DNA from: QAMX01 sp003149835
GTDB lineage: Bacteria > Bacillota > Clostridia > Oscillospirales > QAMX01
Direction: 5' to 3'
Assembly (NCBI GenBank): GCA_959600635.1
Contig: CAUGMN010000049.1
Coordinates: 1-20,748 of the forward strand
Length of the DNA: 20,748 nucleotides
This document shows, piece by piece, positions 1 to 7,615 of this stretch. The notes under the pieces were generated by a model, which saw only the letters and a program-made list of their open reading frames with translations, ran no database searches and was not told the DNA's origin. A program made the translations under genes and the position numbers. Each line of letters opens with the position of its first letter. Position 1 is the first letter of the stretch.

Positions 1-450
1 GCCGCGCAGAACCCGTACTGCGCCGACCTCGCGGCGGCGCAGATCATCGGGATGTCGGCGGCGCGGATTCCGACCGTGCAGGAGGGGATCCGGCGCGGGT
101 ATTCCCCTGACAGCGCCGAAAAGCTGAACGTGATCGGTTTAACGTTGGAAGAAGCCGCCGTCCGCTTTTTGCCGCCGCCGTACATGGGCAGCGTCGGCCT
201 GCTTTCGCTGCTGCCGGGCCGGTTGCGGACGCCGGTGGCGCGGTTCTTGGAGCCCTATCCGTTTGTCACCGACCGATGCATTGGGTGCGGCGAATGCGCC
301 CGCGCCTGCCCGAAGCACACGATTCGGATTGCGGATAAAAAAGCGGTGATTGCGCATGCTGAATGTATCAAATGCTACTGCTGCCATGAAATGTGCCGTG
401 TCAAAGCCATTGAACTGAAAAAGCGGCTCCGCGTGCCGCGCGATAAATGA
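1..450 (+). CDS. DUF362/ferredoxin-type iron-sulfur protein, C-terminal part
   Basis: This is the 3' end of a gene that begins before the window; the frame is open from base 1 (reading AAQNPYCADLAAAQIIGM). The last ~65 residues hold two complete 4Fe-4S motifs: CIGCGECARACP and CIKCYCCHEMC, each CxxCxxCxxxC. That pattern binds two [4Fe-4S] clusters and suggests electron transfer in the cytoplasm. The part before it resembles the end of the DUF362 domain (NPYCxDLxAAxIxG), a combination common in Clostridia, whose biochemical role is undefined. The stop is 13 nt before ispE, so the two are probably co-transcribed. The iron-sulfur assignment is certain; the DUF362 assignment is likely but rests on a short stretch. 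Confidence 0.8.
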   Translation, partial: AAQNPYCADLAAAQIIGMSAARIPTVQEGIRRGYSPDSAEKLNVIGLTLEEAAVRFLPPPYMGSVGLLSLLPGRLRTPVARFLEPYPFVTDRCIGCGECARACPKHTIRIADKKAVIAHAECIKCYCCHEMCRVKAIELKKRLRVPRDK

Positions 451-463
451 AAGAGAATCCATT

Positions 464-1333
464 ATGTTGCTTTCAGCACCTGCAAAACTGAATCTGACGC
501 TCGACGTGCTCGCCCGCAGACCGGACGGATATCATGAGCTCAGCACGATCATGCAGACGGTATCCCTGTGCGATATCGTCGAAGTGGAGGCGGTTCGCTC
601 CACTCGGACGCATATCGCCGTGAAAACCGATCAGGCCTACCTTCCGGTAAACGAGAGGAACACCGCCTATAAGGCTGCCGCCGCTTTCCTGAGCGAATGC
701 GGTATTGAAGCCGAGGTGAGCATTACAATCCAGAAGAAAATCCCGGTCGGCGCGGGTCTTGGCGGCGGAAGCGCCGACGCGGCGGCGGTTCTATACGCGC
801 TCAATACGCTGTTGTCCGTTGAGTTGGACGGGGAACGGCTGAACCGCATCGCCGCCGGTGTCGGCGCGGACGTGCCGTTTGCGCTGCGCGGCGGCTGTGC
901 GGTCGCCGGGGGTATCGGCGAGCGGCTGTCGGGGCTGCCGGTTTTTGAAGAACTGCACATCGTGATCTGCAAGCCGCGTCTCTCCGCCTCGACGAAAACG
1001 ATCTTTTCAAAATTGAAGGTCGCAGAAATCCAGGAGCACCCGGATACGGCCGGCGCGGCGGAAGCGATCCGCCAGAAAAACATCGGGGCGCTGGCTTTTC
1101 GCCTCTTTAACGTCCTTGAACCGATCACGGCCTCCGTCCGTCCGTGCGTGCGTGAAATTCATAAACGCCTGCTGCAAGCGGGAGCGCTCGGCGCCGCGAT
1201 GACGGGGACGGGAACGGCTGTGTTCGGCGTTTTTGCGGACGAGGCGGCGGCACGGTCGGCTGCGGAACGGCTGAAATCCCGTTATGAGCACACCTATTCT
1301 GTGCAGCCCCGGAGTGGCGTCGAAGAAATCTGA
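464..1333 (+). CDS. ispE: 4-diphosphocytidyl-2-C-methyl-D-erythritol kinase
   Basis: A 289-residue GHMP-family kinase. It phosphorylates CDP-methylerythritol with ATP in the MEP pathway to isopentenyl diphosphate, in the cytoplasm. Visible family motifs are the N-terminal substrate region PAKLNLTLDV followed by RPDGYHEL, the ATP-binding glycine-rich loop PVGAGLGGGSADAAA (about residues 93-107), and the C-terminal GHMP motif 3, MTGTGTAVFGVF. Length and motif order match IspE. The ATG is preceded only by a weak AAAGAGAA ribosome site, 13 nt after the upstream stop, so translation may be partly coupled to the iron-sulfur gene. The call is firm. Confidence 0.97.
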   Translation: MLLSAPAKLNLTLDVLARRPDGYHELSTIMQTVSLCDIVEVEAVRSTRTHIAVKTDQAYLPVNERNTAYKAAAAFLSECGIEAEVSITIQKKIPVGAGLGGGSADAAAVLYALNTLLSVELDGERLNRIAAGVGADVPFALRGGCAVAGGIGERLSGLPVFEELHIVICKPRLSASTKTIFSKLKVAEIQEHPDTAGAAEAIRQKNIGALAFRLFNVLEPITASVRPCVREIHKRLLQAGALGAAMTGTGTAVFGVFADEAAARSAAERLKSRYEHTYSVQPRSGVEEI

Positions 1334-1599
1334 AATCCGTTTTGCCAAAGGCGAAGACGTTGGACGAGCGGATTGAGGCTGATCCAAACAGAAGCGGAGT
1401 CGGGAGAGAAACCTTGACGCAGTAGGCGGCGGTACAGCCGAGGAGTTGTACCGCCGCCTTATGTGTAGGATTTGTTGAAACGGCAAAACAGGACGTCTCG
1501 ACGGCGAAACCGTATCAAAAGTATGCGGACTCTGCAAAATGATGGATGAAGGTTATATTCAGACAGAAACCATACAAAAAGTCCTGACAAACAAGCAAA
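1334..1599. other. Intergenic stretch between ispE and the minus-strand XRE gene
   Basis: Apart from the hairpin at 1424-1459 there is no supported gene. A plus-strand frame from 1479 reads sensibly (for example VSKVCGLCKMMDEGYIQ and then TETIQKVL). It has no start codon with a ribosome site before ATG 1539 and runs straight through the palindrome at 1600-1631, so it may be the tail of a decayed gene. I could not assign it to a family. Confidence 0.35.
1424..1459 (+). terminator. Hairpin downstream of ispE, possible terminator
   Basis: A perfect 13-bp stem (1424-1436 with 1447-1459) encloses a 10-nt loop. It lies 90 nt after the ispE stop. No good T-run follows on the plus strand (TATGTGTAGGATTTGTT), so this may be a weak or factor-assisted terminator or a simple stabilising hairpin. 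Confidence 0.45.
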
Positions 1600-1631
1600 G
1601 CCCGCAGGTTCCAACGTTGGAACCTGCGGGC
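1600..1631 (-). terminator. 32-bp perfect palindrome acting as terminator of the XRE gene
   Basis: Two 16-nt half-sites are exact reverse complements (gcccgcaggttccaac and its complement). On the minus strand the hairpin comes 16 nt after the stop at 1648 and is followed by CTTTGCTTGTTTGTC, a T-rich tail. On the plus strand no T-run follows. This fits an intrinsic terminator for the minus-strand gene. Confidence 0.7.
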
Positions 1632-1647
1632 GCGTCGTCATGCAGAG

Positions 1648-2817
1648 TTATGATTCCTGTGCTTGTGCAACCCACTTCTCCCAGCGGGGGTCGGCTTGGA
1701 TTTCTTCTTTCACTTTTGTGCAGCTCGGTACATGCCACCAGGGCCAGTCTTCCGGCAGCGTTTTGGAAATGTTTACATCCATGGGTCCTTCGGGGTTGAT
1801 TGGGACTTGGCGAATAAGAGCGGATGAAAATGTTTCGCCGGTTTTTCTAAGATGATCTTCACACGCCTTTGCGTGCGCAAGAGCGGCGTACAAAGCGTCA
1901 AAGGCTCCGTCGCGGTCACCGGAAAGCCAAAGGTATTCGGACAGATACAGATGAACATGGGACAAATATCCGTTATATAAACCGTATTCCTTGTCCGTGC
2001 AAACCAAATCAAAAATCCCGATCGCATTTCGGATCGATTCAAGCGCGTCTGCTGTACGGATATTGGGCTTGTTGACCATAACACCGGAAATCATCAGCTC
2101 CGAACAGGTTTGGACAAGCGCCAAGAGCGTTTGTCCAAGAACCTCCGCACGCTGGATACCGTCGCAGGCATTTGTCCTTAAAAGCTCCCGGCATCCGTGA
2201 AGATCCGGCGCGGTTTCGGCCAGCGCCATAGCTTTTTCATACGCGCCCGTGTTGACATACAGTTGAGTCAGCTGACAAACGGCTTGATGCCTTTCCTCAC
2301 CCGCTTTTAACATGGTGAGCAGCTTTTCGTAAATCTGAATCGCCTCCTGCCACTCGGCATATTGTTTGTGCCTTTCGGTGTCGTATACGTCGTAACCGTC
2401 TTTATCGGTTTGGTGATATTCGCCGTAGCGTACGTAGCCTGCATTGTAGAGAACGGACGCCAAACAAAGTAAGAGTGTTTCATTTTCGGGAAATTCGACA
2501 AGTCCTTCTCTGGCAAGGCGGATACACTCGTCAACGCATACGTCCACTCCGTTGTTTTCCAAATCCTTTTTGCGGATATGCTGCGCAAGCGCATCCACTT
2601 TTTTCGCGCGTTCGTTTTCATACCCGAATAATTCGTCAATGGAAACGCCGAAATAATTGGCAATGGACGGGATGAGCTCCATATCGGGGTAACATATGCC
2701 CGTTTCCCAACGGGAAACGGCTTGGGCGGTTACGCCCAGGGCACAGGCCAGATCATCCTGCGTTCTGCCGTCTCTGCGGCGCAGCTCTTTTATGCTGCTG
2801 CACAATTTGATGTTCAT
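1648..2817 (-). CDS. XRE-family transcriptional regulator with long C-terminal helical region
   Basis: A 389-residue protein. Residues about 1-65 form a Cro/C1-type helix-turn-helix: IKELRRRDGRTQDDLACAL, then GVTAQAVSRWETG with the recognition helix, then YPDMELIPSIANYFGVSIDELFG. The remaining ~320 residues have a helical, TPR-like look (repeated A/L/Y-rich segments, for example QIYEKLLTMLKAGEERHQAV) and may sense a ligand or partner; that is inference. The longer open frame upstream (to 2895) was rejected: ATG 2817 is preceded by AAAAGGAGAA at good distance and by a promoter at 2867-2895 that would lie inside the longer version. It is transcribed divergently from the exporter operon. Target genes cannot be read from the sequence; autoregulation is plausible because a near-palindrome overlaps its leader. 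Confidence 0.88.
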   Translation of the reverse strand: MNIKLCSSIKELRRRDGRTQDDLACALGVTAQAVSRWETGICYPDMELIPSIANYFGVSIDELFGYENERAKKVDALAQHIRKKDLENNGVDVCVDECIRLAREGLVEFPENETLLLCLASVLYNAGYVRYGEYHQTDKDGYDVYDTERHKQYAEWQEAIQIYEKLLTMLKAGEERHQAVCQLTQLYVNTGAYEKAMALAETAPDLHGCRELLRTNACDGIQRAEVLGQTLLALVQTCSELMISGVMVNKPNIRTADALESIRNAIGIFDLVCTDKEYGLYNGYLSHVHLYLSEYLWLSGDRDGAFDALYAALAHAKACEDHLRKTGETFSSALIRQVPINPEGPMDVNISKTLPEDWPWWHVPSCTKVKEEIQADPRWEKWVAQAQES

Positions 2818-2841
2818 ATTTGTATTCTCCTTTTCAGACGT

Positions 2842-2865
2842 TTGTCTCACCGGCCAGTGTGACAA
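2842..2865. promoter_or_regulatory. 24-bp imperfect palindrome, candidate operator
   Basis: The site begins TTGTCTCACC and ends GTGTGACAA; 20 of 24 positions are self-complementary. It lies directly downstream of the -10 box of the minus-strand XRE gene and before its ribosome site, the place expected for an autoregulatory operator. Regulator binding is inference. Confidence 0.45.
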
Positions 2866-2866
2866 T

Positions 2867-2895
2867 ACTATACCATATTGAAAAGGCCAATACAA
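2867..2895 (-). promoter_or_regulatory. Sigma-A-type promoter of the minus-strand XRE gene
   Basis: On the minus strand TTGTAT (2895-2890) and TATAGT (2872-2867) are separated by exactly 17 nt, about 50 nt upstream of the ATG at 2817. Both boxes are close to consensus. Confidence 0.7.
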
Positions 2896-3027
2896 GAATC
2901 AATTTGTTGTTTCAATATCAATATATGATTGATTTGCCGGCAAGCGAACCGCCCGAAGACCTTTTGACGGCTTTATAGGGAGAAAACCGAGACGATCTGA
3001 ATAAACGGCGGCGGAGGCAAAGGATTT

Positions 3028-3189
3028 ATGTGGGGCAGATATGTTGACTGTGTTGACGGCACACAAAAGGAACATGATAACAAAAACAGCGAAACACTGT
3101 CTCGAATCATCTTCGGCGGCAGTATTCCGCTGCTTATTGTGTGTATTAGTAACTTACAATATAAGGCAAGTAACCTTTGCTTGCTTTAA
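3028..3189 (+). CDS. Small ORF with Gly-Gly motif, hypothetical
   Basis: A 53-codon frame starts at ATG 3028 with GGAGG about 11 nt upstream and stops at TAA 3189. The N-terminal half is charged (DGTQKEHDNKNSETLSRIIF), followed by Gly-Gly and a hydrophobic tail SIPLLIVCISNLQYKASNLC. This is reminiscent of double-glycine leader peptides, and an ABC exporter operon lies directly downstream. However, the spacing of hydrophobic leader residues is off, and neither exporter has room for an N-terminal C39 peptidase. It could equally be a chance frame or a tiny membrane peptide. I recognise no homologue. Confidence 0.3.
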   Translation: MWGRYVDCVDGTQKEHDNKNSETLSRIIFGGSIPLLIVCISNLQYKASNLCLL

Positions 3190-3209
3190 ACACCTATATT
3201 TCGTATAAT
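3181..3209 (+). promoter_or_regulatory. Sigma-A-type promoter of the exporter operon
   Basis: TTGCTT (3181-3186) and a perfect TATAAT (3204-3209) are 17 nt apart. The -35 box sits in an imperfect inverted repeat (AAGGCAAG at 3162-3169 region against GCTTGCTTT), a possible repressor site. The -10 box contains the ATG at 3208, which therefore cannot be the translation start of the regulator. Confidence 0.75.
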
Positions 3210-3228
3210 GAAAGCAGAGGTGATGCAG

Positions 3229-3924
3229 ATGTTCAACACGCGGAAATTCGGCGGTTATCTGTCGCGGCTTCGGAAAAACGCCGATATGACGCAGTCGGAA
3301 CTTGCCGATAAATTGGCGGTCACACGTCAGGCCATTTCCGGCTATGAGCGCGGCGACAGCTTTCCGGACGTTTCGATCCTTGTGCTGATCGCCGACATAT
3401 TCGGTGTTTCGCTTGATGAACTGATCAATTCCGGAGAGCCGACACGCGGCGAGGCACTGATACTCGCGGGCGCCGCCGTCGGCAGAAACGATGTGATCGC
3501 GGAGAGCGTTTCGGAGATCATGAATCTTGCGCCTTTACTCAAGCCGAGCGTACTCGGTAAGCTATCCGCCGGGCTTTCAAAACAGGGGATAGACATCTCA
3601 AATATCGTCCGCCTTGCCGAATATCTGAATGACGATACCGTTGTATCAATGCTTGAAAATGCGGCCTTTGATTCCATCAGCGGCGAACTGCTCGGAAAGC
3701 TCGTGCCGCTGCTTGACGATCACTCAAAGGGAACGATATTTGAGAAAATACTTGATGGAGAAATGGATTGGCATCTGATCAGAGTGTTGGTTCCGTACAT
3801 GGATGATATGCAGGCGCAGATTGAGGCTGCGGTGATGGAAGGCGCACTTCCGTATGAGGCGCTTAATTTAATGCGCGAAGGAAACCACGAAAGATGGGAA
3901 AGAGAGCAGAAAAAAGGAGGATAG
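3229..3924 (+). CDS. XRE-family transcriptional regulator of the exporter operon
   Basis: A 231-residue protein when started at ATG 3229. Residues 1-66 form a helix-turn-helix domain: YLSRLRKNADMTQSELADKL, then AVTRQAISGYERG, then FPDVSILVLIADIFGVSLDEL. The C-terminal ~160 residues are helical and leucine-rich with no family I recognise. The start was chosen because AGAGGTGA lies 5 nt upstream, while the in-frame ATG at 3208 is part of the -10 box and would not be transcribed. The mRNA leader is then only about 13 nt. The stop at 3924 sits inside the ribosome site region of the first ABC gene (2 nt gap), so the three genes are co-transcribed and the protein probably controls its own operon. 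Confidence 0.88.
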   Translation: MFNTRKFGGYLSRLRKNADMTQSELADKLAVTRQAISGYERGDSFPDVSILVLIADIFGVSLDELINSGEPTRGEALILAGAAVGRNDVIAESVSEIMNLAPLLKPSVLGKLSAGLSKQGIDISNIVRLAEYLNDDTVVSMLENAAFDSISGELLGKLVPLLDDHSKGTIFEKILDGEMDWHLIRVLVPYMDDMQAQIEAAVMEGALPYEALNLMREGNHERWEREQKKGG

Positions 3925-3926
3925 TG

Positions 3927-5708
3927 ATGGGAAAACCCGGAAATACTGCTTATCTGCTTCGTTACGCCTGGGGAAAATGCAAACTGCTGTTTTTTACCAC
4001 TTCGCTCAAATACATATTTTCCGCTGTTCTGCCGCTCATTGGCATTGTCGGACTTGGTTCTGTCGTGGACGCGCTCGTGACGGGGAAGCCGGCGAAAGAG
4101 GTATGCGGCGTTATCGTCGTATATCTTGCCGTAAACCTTGCCGTGTCGTTGTCCAAGACGGGAATTACATATCTCGATAACATCGTCATGCGAAAAGCAT
4201 CAGATATCACGCAGCTCGACTATATGTCGGACTGCGTTTTTATCAACTACCACTATGCGGAGGACGGCAGCATCCTTGATTTGAAAAAGAAATCAATAAG
4301 CGCGCATCCGGTGTGGTTTCTCGATAGTCTTTTTAAACTGCTTCTCTATCTTGTTCAGTTTGCAGGCGTGGCATATCTGTTTGTCACGCTGTCGCCGTGG
4401 TTTGTTCTGCTCATCATTCTGACCTCCTCGGTATCGGTGCTGCTCAATTTCAGAAAGCAGAGGCTCGATTTTGATTTTTCGAACGCGCAGACACCGGACA
4501 ACCGCAAGCTTGAATACTTGTTTCGTGTTATGTCGGATTACAAATATGCAAAGGATATCCGCGTGGGGCAGGCATCTGAATTTCTGTCCCGAAAATATCA
4601 TACTGTGTTGGAGCGGCAGATTGAGTCACTCCGCGTGCTGTCGCAAAAAAAGATCGGCATGGATATCATCTCATGCGTGATCACAGTTGTCCAATCGGTG
4701 CTGATGTACGGATTCTTTTCTTATCAAGTATCGGCAGGACAGCTCGGAATTGCGGAATACACGGTTTTGATCGGGGCAACTACCTTGCTTTTATCAGTGC
4801 TGTTCAACTTTTTTGACTGTATCGGTAAGATAAGAAAGACACTCGACTATACCGAGCTGTTCCGCGAATACCGAAAAAAGGTTGCGGATAACAGCGATAT
4901 TGCGCTCGGAAAATACGATTATACTCCGGAAATTGACTGGAAAAATATACGCATCATATTTTCACATGTTTCTTTTACTTATCCGGGCTCTGACCGTCGG
5001 ATTTTACACGATATTGACTTTTCAATTGAACCGGGCGAGAAAATCGGCATTGTCGGGCTGAACGGATCAGGGAAAACGACGCTGATCAAATTACTCTGCC
5101 GTCTTTACGACCCGACGGACGGCGTCATTACCGTAAATGGAGTGAATATCAAAACGATTCCATACGGCGAATATATGCGCCATCTCGGCATTGTTTTACA
5201 GGATTTTTGCCTGTTCGCCTATTCTATAAAGGAAAACATTGTGTTTGACGGCGATCCCAGTAGCGAAAAAATGCAAAGATCGTTTAAGCAAACGGGACTG
5301 GAAGAAAAGATTTCAAGACTTCCGAACGGTATTGATACCGTGATCTATAAATCTCTCGATGACAACGGTATTGAATTTTCCGGTGGTGAAGGACAAAAGC
5401 TGGCACTCGCCCGCGCAATTTACAAAAACGCGGATGTGATGATTCTCGATGAACCGACATCGACGCTTGATCCTATCGCGGAATACGAGTTGTTTTCACA
5501 GTTGTCAGACATTTCAAACGGTAAAACCACTCTGTTTATCTCTCACAGGCTTTCATCCACACGTTTCTGCGACCGGATATTCGTGCTTTCGGGCGGACAA
5601 ATCGCCGAGATCGGAAATCATGAAAGCCTGATAAAGTCCGGCGGAATCTATGCGGAGATGTTTGCCGCTCAGGCAAAATATTACGAAAGGACCGGTGGCA
5701 AGACATGA
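3927..5708 (+). CDS. ABC exporter half-transporter (membrane + ATPase), subunit 1
   Basis: A 593-residue type-I ABC exporter. The N-terminal ~320 residues carry about six membrane segments (such as YIFSAVLPLIGIVGLG and LFKLLLYLVQFAGVAYLFV). The ATPase domain has Walker A GLNGSGKTT near residue 377, Q-loop VLQDF, signature FSGGEGQ near 484, Walker B VMILDEP with catalytic Glu, and H-loop ISHRLSS. The SGGE variant of the LSGGQ signature is frequent in peptide and lantibiotic exporters. ATG 3927 is preceded by AAAGGAGG; the longer frame from 3894 overlaps the regulator and lacks such a site. The gene overlaps the next by 4 nt (ATGA), indicating a heterodimer. No C39 peptidase domain is present. 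The cargo is unknown. Confidence 0.93.
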   Translation: MGKPGNTAYLLRYAWGKCKLLFFTTSLKYIFSAVLPLIGIVGLGSVVDALVTGKPAKEVCGVIVVYLAVNLAVSLSKTGITYLDNIVMRKASDITQLDYMSDCVFINYHYAEDGSILDLKKKSISAHPVWFLDSLFKLLLYLVQFAGVAYLFVTLSPWFVLLIILTSSVSVLLNFRKQRLDFDFSNAQTPDNRKLEYLFRVMSDYKYAKDIRVGQASEFLSRKYHTVLERQIESLRVLSQKKIGMDIISCVITVVQSVLMYGFFSYQVSAGQLGIAEYTVLIGATTLLLSVLFNFFDCIGKIRKTLDYTELFREYRKKVADNSDIALGKYDYTPEIDWKNIRIIFSHVSFTYPGSDRRILHDIDFSIEPGEKIGIVGLNGSGKTTLIKLLCRLYDPTDGVITVNGVNIKTIPYGEYMRHLGIVLQDFCLFAYSIKENIVFDGDPSSEKMQRSFKQTGLEEKISRLPNGIDTVIYKSLDDNGIEFSGGEGQKLALARAIYKNADVMILDEPTSTLDPIAEYELFSQLSDISNGKTTLFISHRLSSTRFCDRIFVLSGGQIAEIGNHESLIKSGGIYAEMFAAQAKYYERTGGKT

Positions 5709-7480
5709 AAAAGCAGTTTGAAAAGCTCACGGCTCCGGTCTGTATATTCAAAATCATCTATCTGCATGAACCGTCTTATCTCATCTGGTCAATGTTGCAA
5801 ATTGCCGCAAACGCAGTATTGCCGCTTTTGTATGTGTACGCTCCGAAGCGGATACTGGAAGCGCTGACCGCCGGGAGTGGATTTGCAGACGTATTGAAAA
5901 TTATTTTTTCGTACGGTGCCATTTTGTTTTTGATAAGTGTCGGCAATACGTTTTTTGCAAATAAAGCCTCTCTTGCTGCAAGCCGGTTCGCAAAAAAGCT
6001 GCAGTATAATATCGGTATCATCACAATGGCATTGCCGGTGTCGGATATCGAACGCGCATCTACTGCCGAAGCGGTAAATCTTGCGAAAAACGCATCCGCA
6101 ATTACTGAAACCGCTTCCTACCTCAGCAGAACAATTTCAAACGCCATTACAATTGCGGGGCTTGCGTATCTGATTGTCCGGCTTGACGCGGTCTCGCTGC
6201 TCTCAGTTCTGGCGGTGGTGTCGGTAAAATCTGTTTTTACTTATGTTCAATTTCGTTACAATAAGAAAGCCCGTCTGCTTTCGGCGCAGAACGAGCGTGT
6301 GGGAAACTACCTGATGGGTCTTGCTTATTTCAATCACGGTGCGGAGAAGGAAATCCGTGTGGACAATCTGCAAGACTGGTTTATTGGAAAAAACAAAGCC
6401 TACCGAAATGAAATGGTGACACTGCAATACAGAGATTTTAAATACACCGCGCTGTTTGAAGCTATACTTACGATTGTAACTGTGCTACAATCTTTTCTCG
6501 TTCTCACCATTCTTGCCGGAAACTATATAAACGGTACCATCAGAATAGCGGACTTCACGATGTTATTTACAGCCATTACCTCACTTACCGCCGCATTGTC
6601 AGCGTTCAGCGACCAGATCTCTCTGTACAACCGGCAGGTAATGAATGTGTCTGACTATCAAAAACTGACGTTGTTTCATGCATGTGATGGCGATAGCACA
6701 TCCGGCATGGCAACTACGAAAGCGGCGGACGGGATCGGTATAATCAGGTTTGAGCACGTTTCCTTTATTTATCCCGGCGGAAAAGAACCGGTACTTTCAG
6801 ATATTCATATCACCATACAGGATGGTGAAAAGCTGGTGATTGTCGGTCTGAATGGAGCGGGAAAATCAACTTTTATCAAACTGATCTGCAAGTTTTATAA
6901 GCCGACCTCCGGCAGGATAACCGTAAACGGTATTGATATATGGAGCATACCGAACAGTCGGTATTATGCCTTGATCGGGGCGGTTTTTCAGGATTTTACA
7001 AATTTTGCTTTTACCATGCGGGAAAATATCGCTTTCACCGAATCCGCCGACAATGAAAAAATATGCGCTGTTTTAAGAGAACTCGGCATGGATATCTATG
7101 CGAATCAGACGGACACATATATCACAAAAACCTTTTCGCCGAATGGGATTGAACCGTCAGGAGGCGAGGAACAAAAGCTTGCCATTGCCCGTGCCGTTTA
7201 TAAAGACGCTTCGCTTCTCATTCTTGACGAGCCGACGGCAAGTCTTGACGTAAAAGCGGAAAGTGAAATTTATCGGAATTTCTTTCGTATGGCAAAAGAT
7301 AAAACGACCGTTTTCATATCACATCGTCTCGCCTGTTCAAAGGTCGCAGACCGTATCGCCGTTTTCTCAGGTGGAAGAATTACGGAATACGGTAACCATG
7401 ACGACCTTGTAAGACAAGGCGGACTGTATGCCGAGATGTATGAAAAACAGAGTAAACTGTATGTAAAAGAGAAAAACTGA
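5705..7480 (+). CDS. ABC exporter half-transporter (membrane + ATPase), subunit 2
   Basis: A 591-residue partner of the preceding half-transporter, with the same architecture: about six N-terminal membrane segments, then an ATPase domain with Walker A GLNGAGKST (residue ~381), Q-loop VFQDF, signature PSGGEEQ (~484), Walker B LLILDEP and H-loop ISHRLAC. Both subunits keep the catalytic glutamate, so both ATP sites could be active, unlike many heterodimers with one degenerate site. The start overlaps the upstream stop as ATGA, implying translational coupling and equimolar synthesis. The two subunits probably arose by duplication. Export direction is inferred from the fused architecture; substrate cannot be read. 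Confidence 0.93.
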   Translation: MKKQFEKLTAPVCIFKIIYLHEPSYLIWSMLQIAANAVLPLLYVYAPKRILEALTAGSGFADVLKIIFSYGAILFLISVGNTFFANKASLAASRFAKKLQYNIGIITMALPVSDIERASTAEAVNLAKNASAITETASYLSRTISNAITIAGLAYLIVRLDAVSLLSVLAVVSVKSVFTYVQFRYNKKARLLSAQNERVGNYLMGLAYFNHGAEKEIRVDNLQDWFIGKNKAYRNEMVTLQYRDFKYTALFEAILTIVTVLQSFLVLTILAGNYINGTIRIADFTMLFTAITSLTAALSAFSDQISLYNRQVMNVSDYQKLTLFHACDGDSTSGMATTKAADGIGIIRFEHVSFIYPGGKEPVLSDIHITIQDGEKLVIVGLNGAGKSTFIKLICKFYKPTSGRITVNGIDIWSIPNSRYYALIGAVFQDFTNFAFTMRENIAFTESADNEKICAVLRELGMDIYANQTDTYITKTFSPNGIEPSGGEEQKLAIARAVYKDASLLILDEPTASLDVKAESEIYRNFFRMAKDKTTVFISHRLACSKVADRIAVFSGGRITEYGNHDDLVRQGGLYAEMYEKQSKLYVKEKN

Positions 7481-7481
7481 C

Positions 7482-7574
7482 ATGAAAGAGAGATTCGTCT
7501 GTCCCAAATGCGAAAGTCTACTTGAAGCGTTTGGCTGTCCGGTTTGCGGTCATGATATTTACATAAAGAGATAG
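7482..7574 (+). CDS. 30-residue double-CPxC microprotein
   Basis: A complete short frame starts 1 nt after the stop of the second ABC gene and ends at TAG 7574, just before the terminator at 7580. It contains C7-P-K-C10 and C19-P-V-C22-G-H, two knuckles separated by eight residues, the layout of a minimal zinc ribbon. There is an AAAAGAGAAAAAC purine-rich stretch upstream but no strong ribosome site; coupling to the ABC gene would explain expression. Role unknown: it could be a zinc-binding accessory peptide of the transporter, a remnant of a larger zinc-ribbon gene, or less likely cargo. The metal-binding call is from pattern only. Confidence 0.6.
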   Translation: MKERFVCPKCESLLEAFGCPVCGHDIYIKR

Positions 7575-7579
7575 CGCAA

Positions 7580-7615
7580 AACAACCGGCAGAATCGTTTA
7601 GATCTGTCGGTTGTT
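7580..7615 (+). terminator. Terminator of the exporter operon
   Basis: A 12-bp stem with one G-U pair (7580-7591 with 7604-7615, aacaaccggcag/ctgtcggttgtt) and a 12-nt loop, followed by TCGTTCTCTCC. It lies 5 nt after the microprotein stop, which supports that ORF being the last cistron. Confidence 0.7.

Noticed and set aside
1539..1799. Plus-strand 86-codon frame at the 3' end of the XRE gene
   Set aside because: It reads through the 32-bp palindrome and into the antisense of the XRE gene, with no ribosome site.
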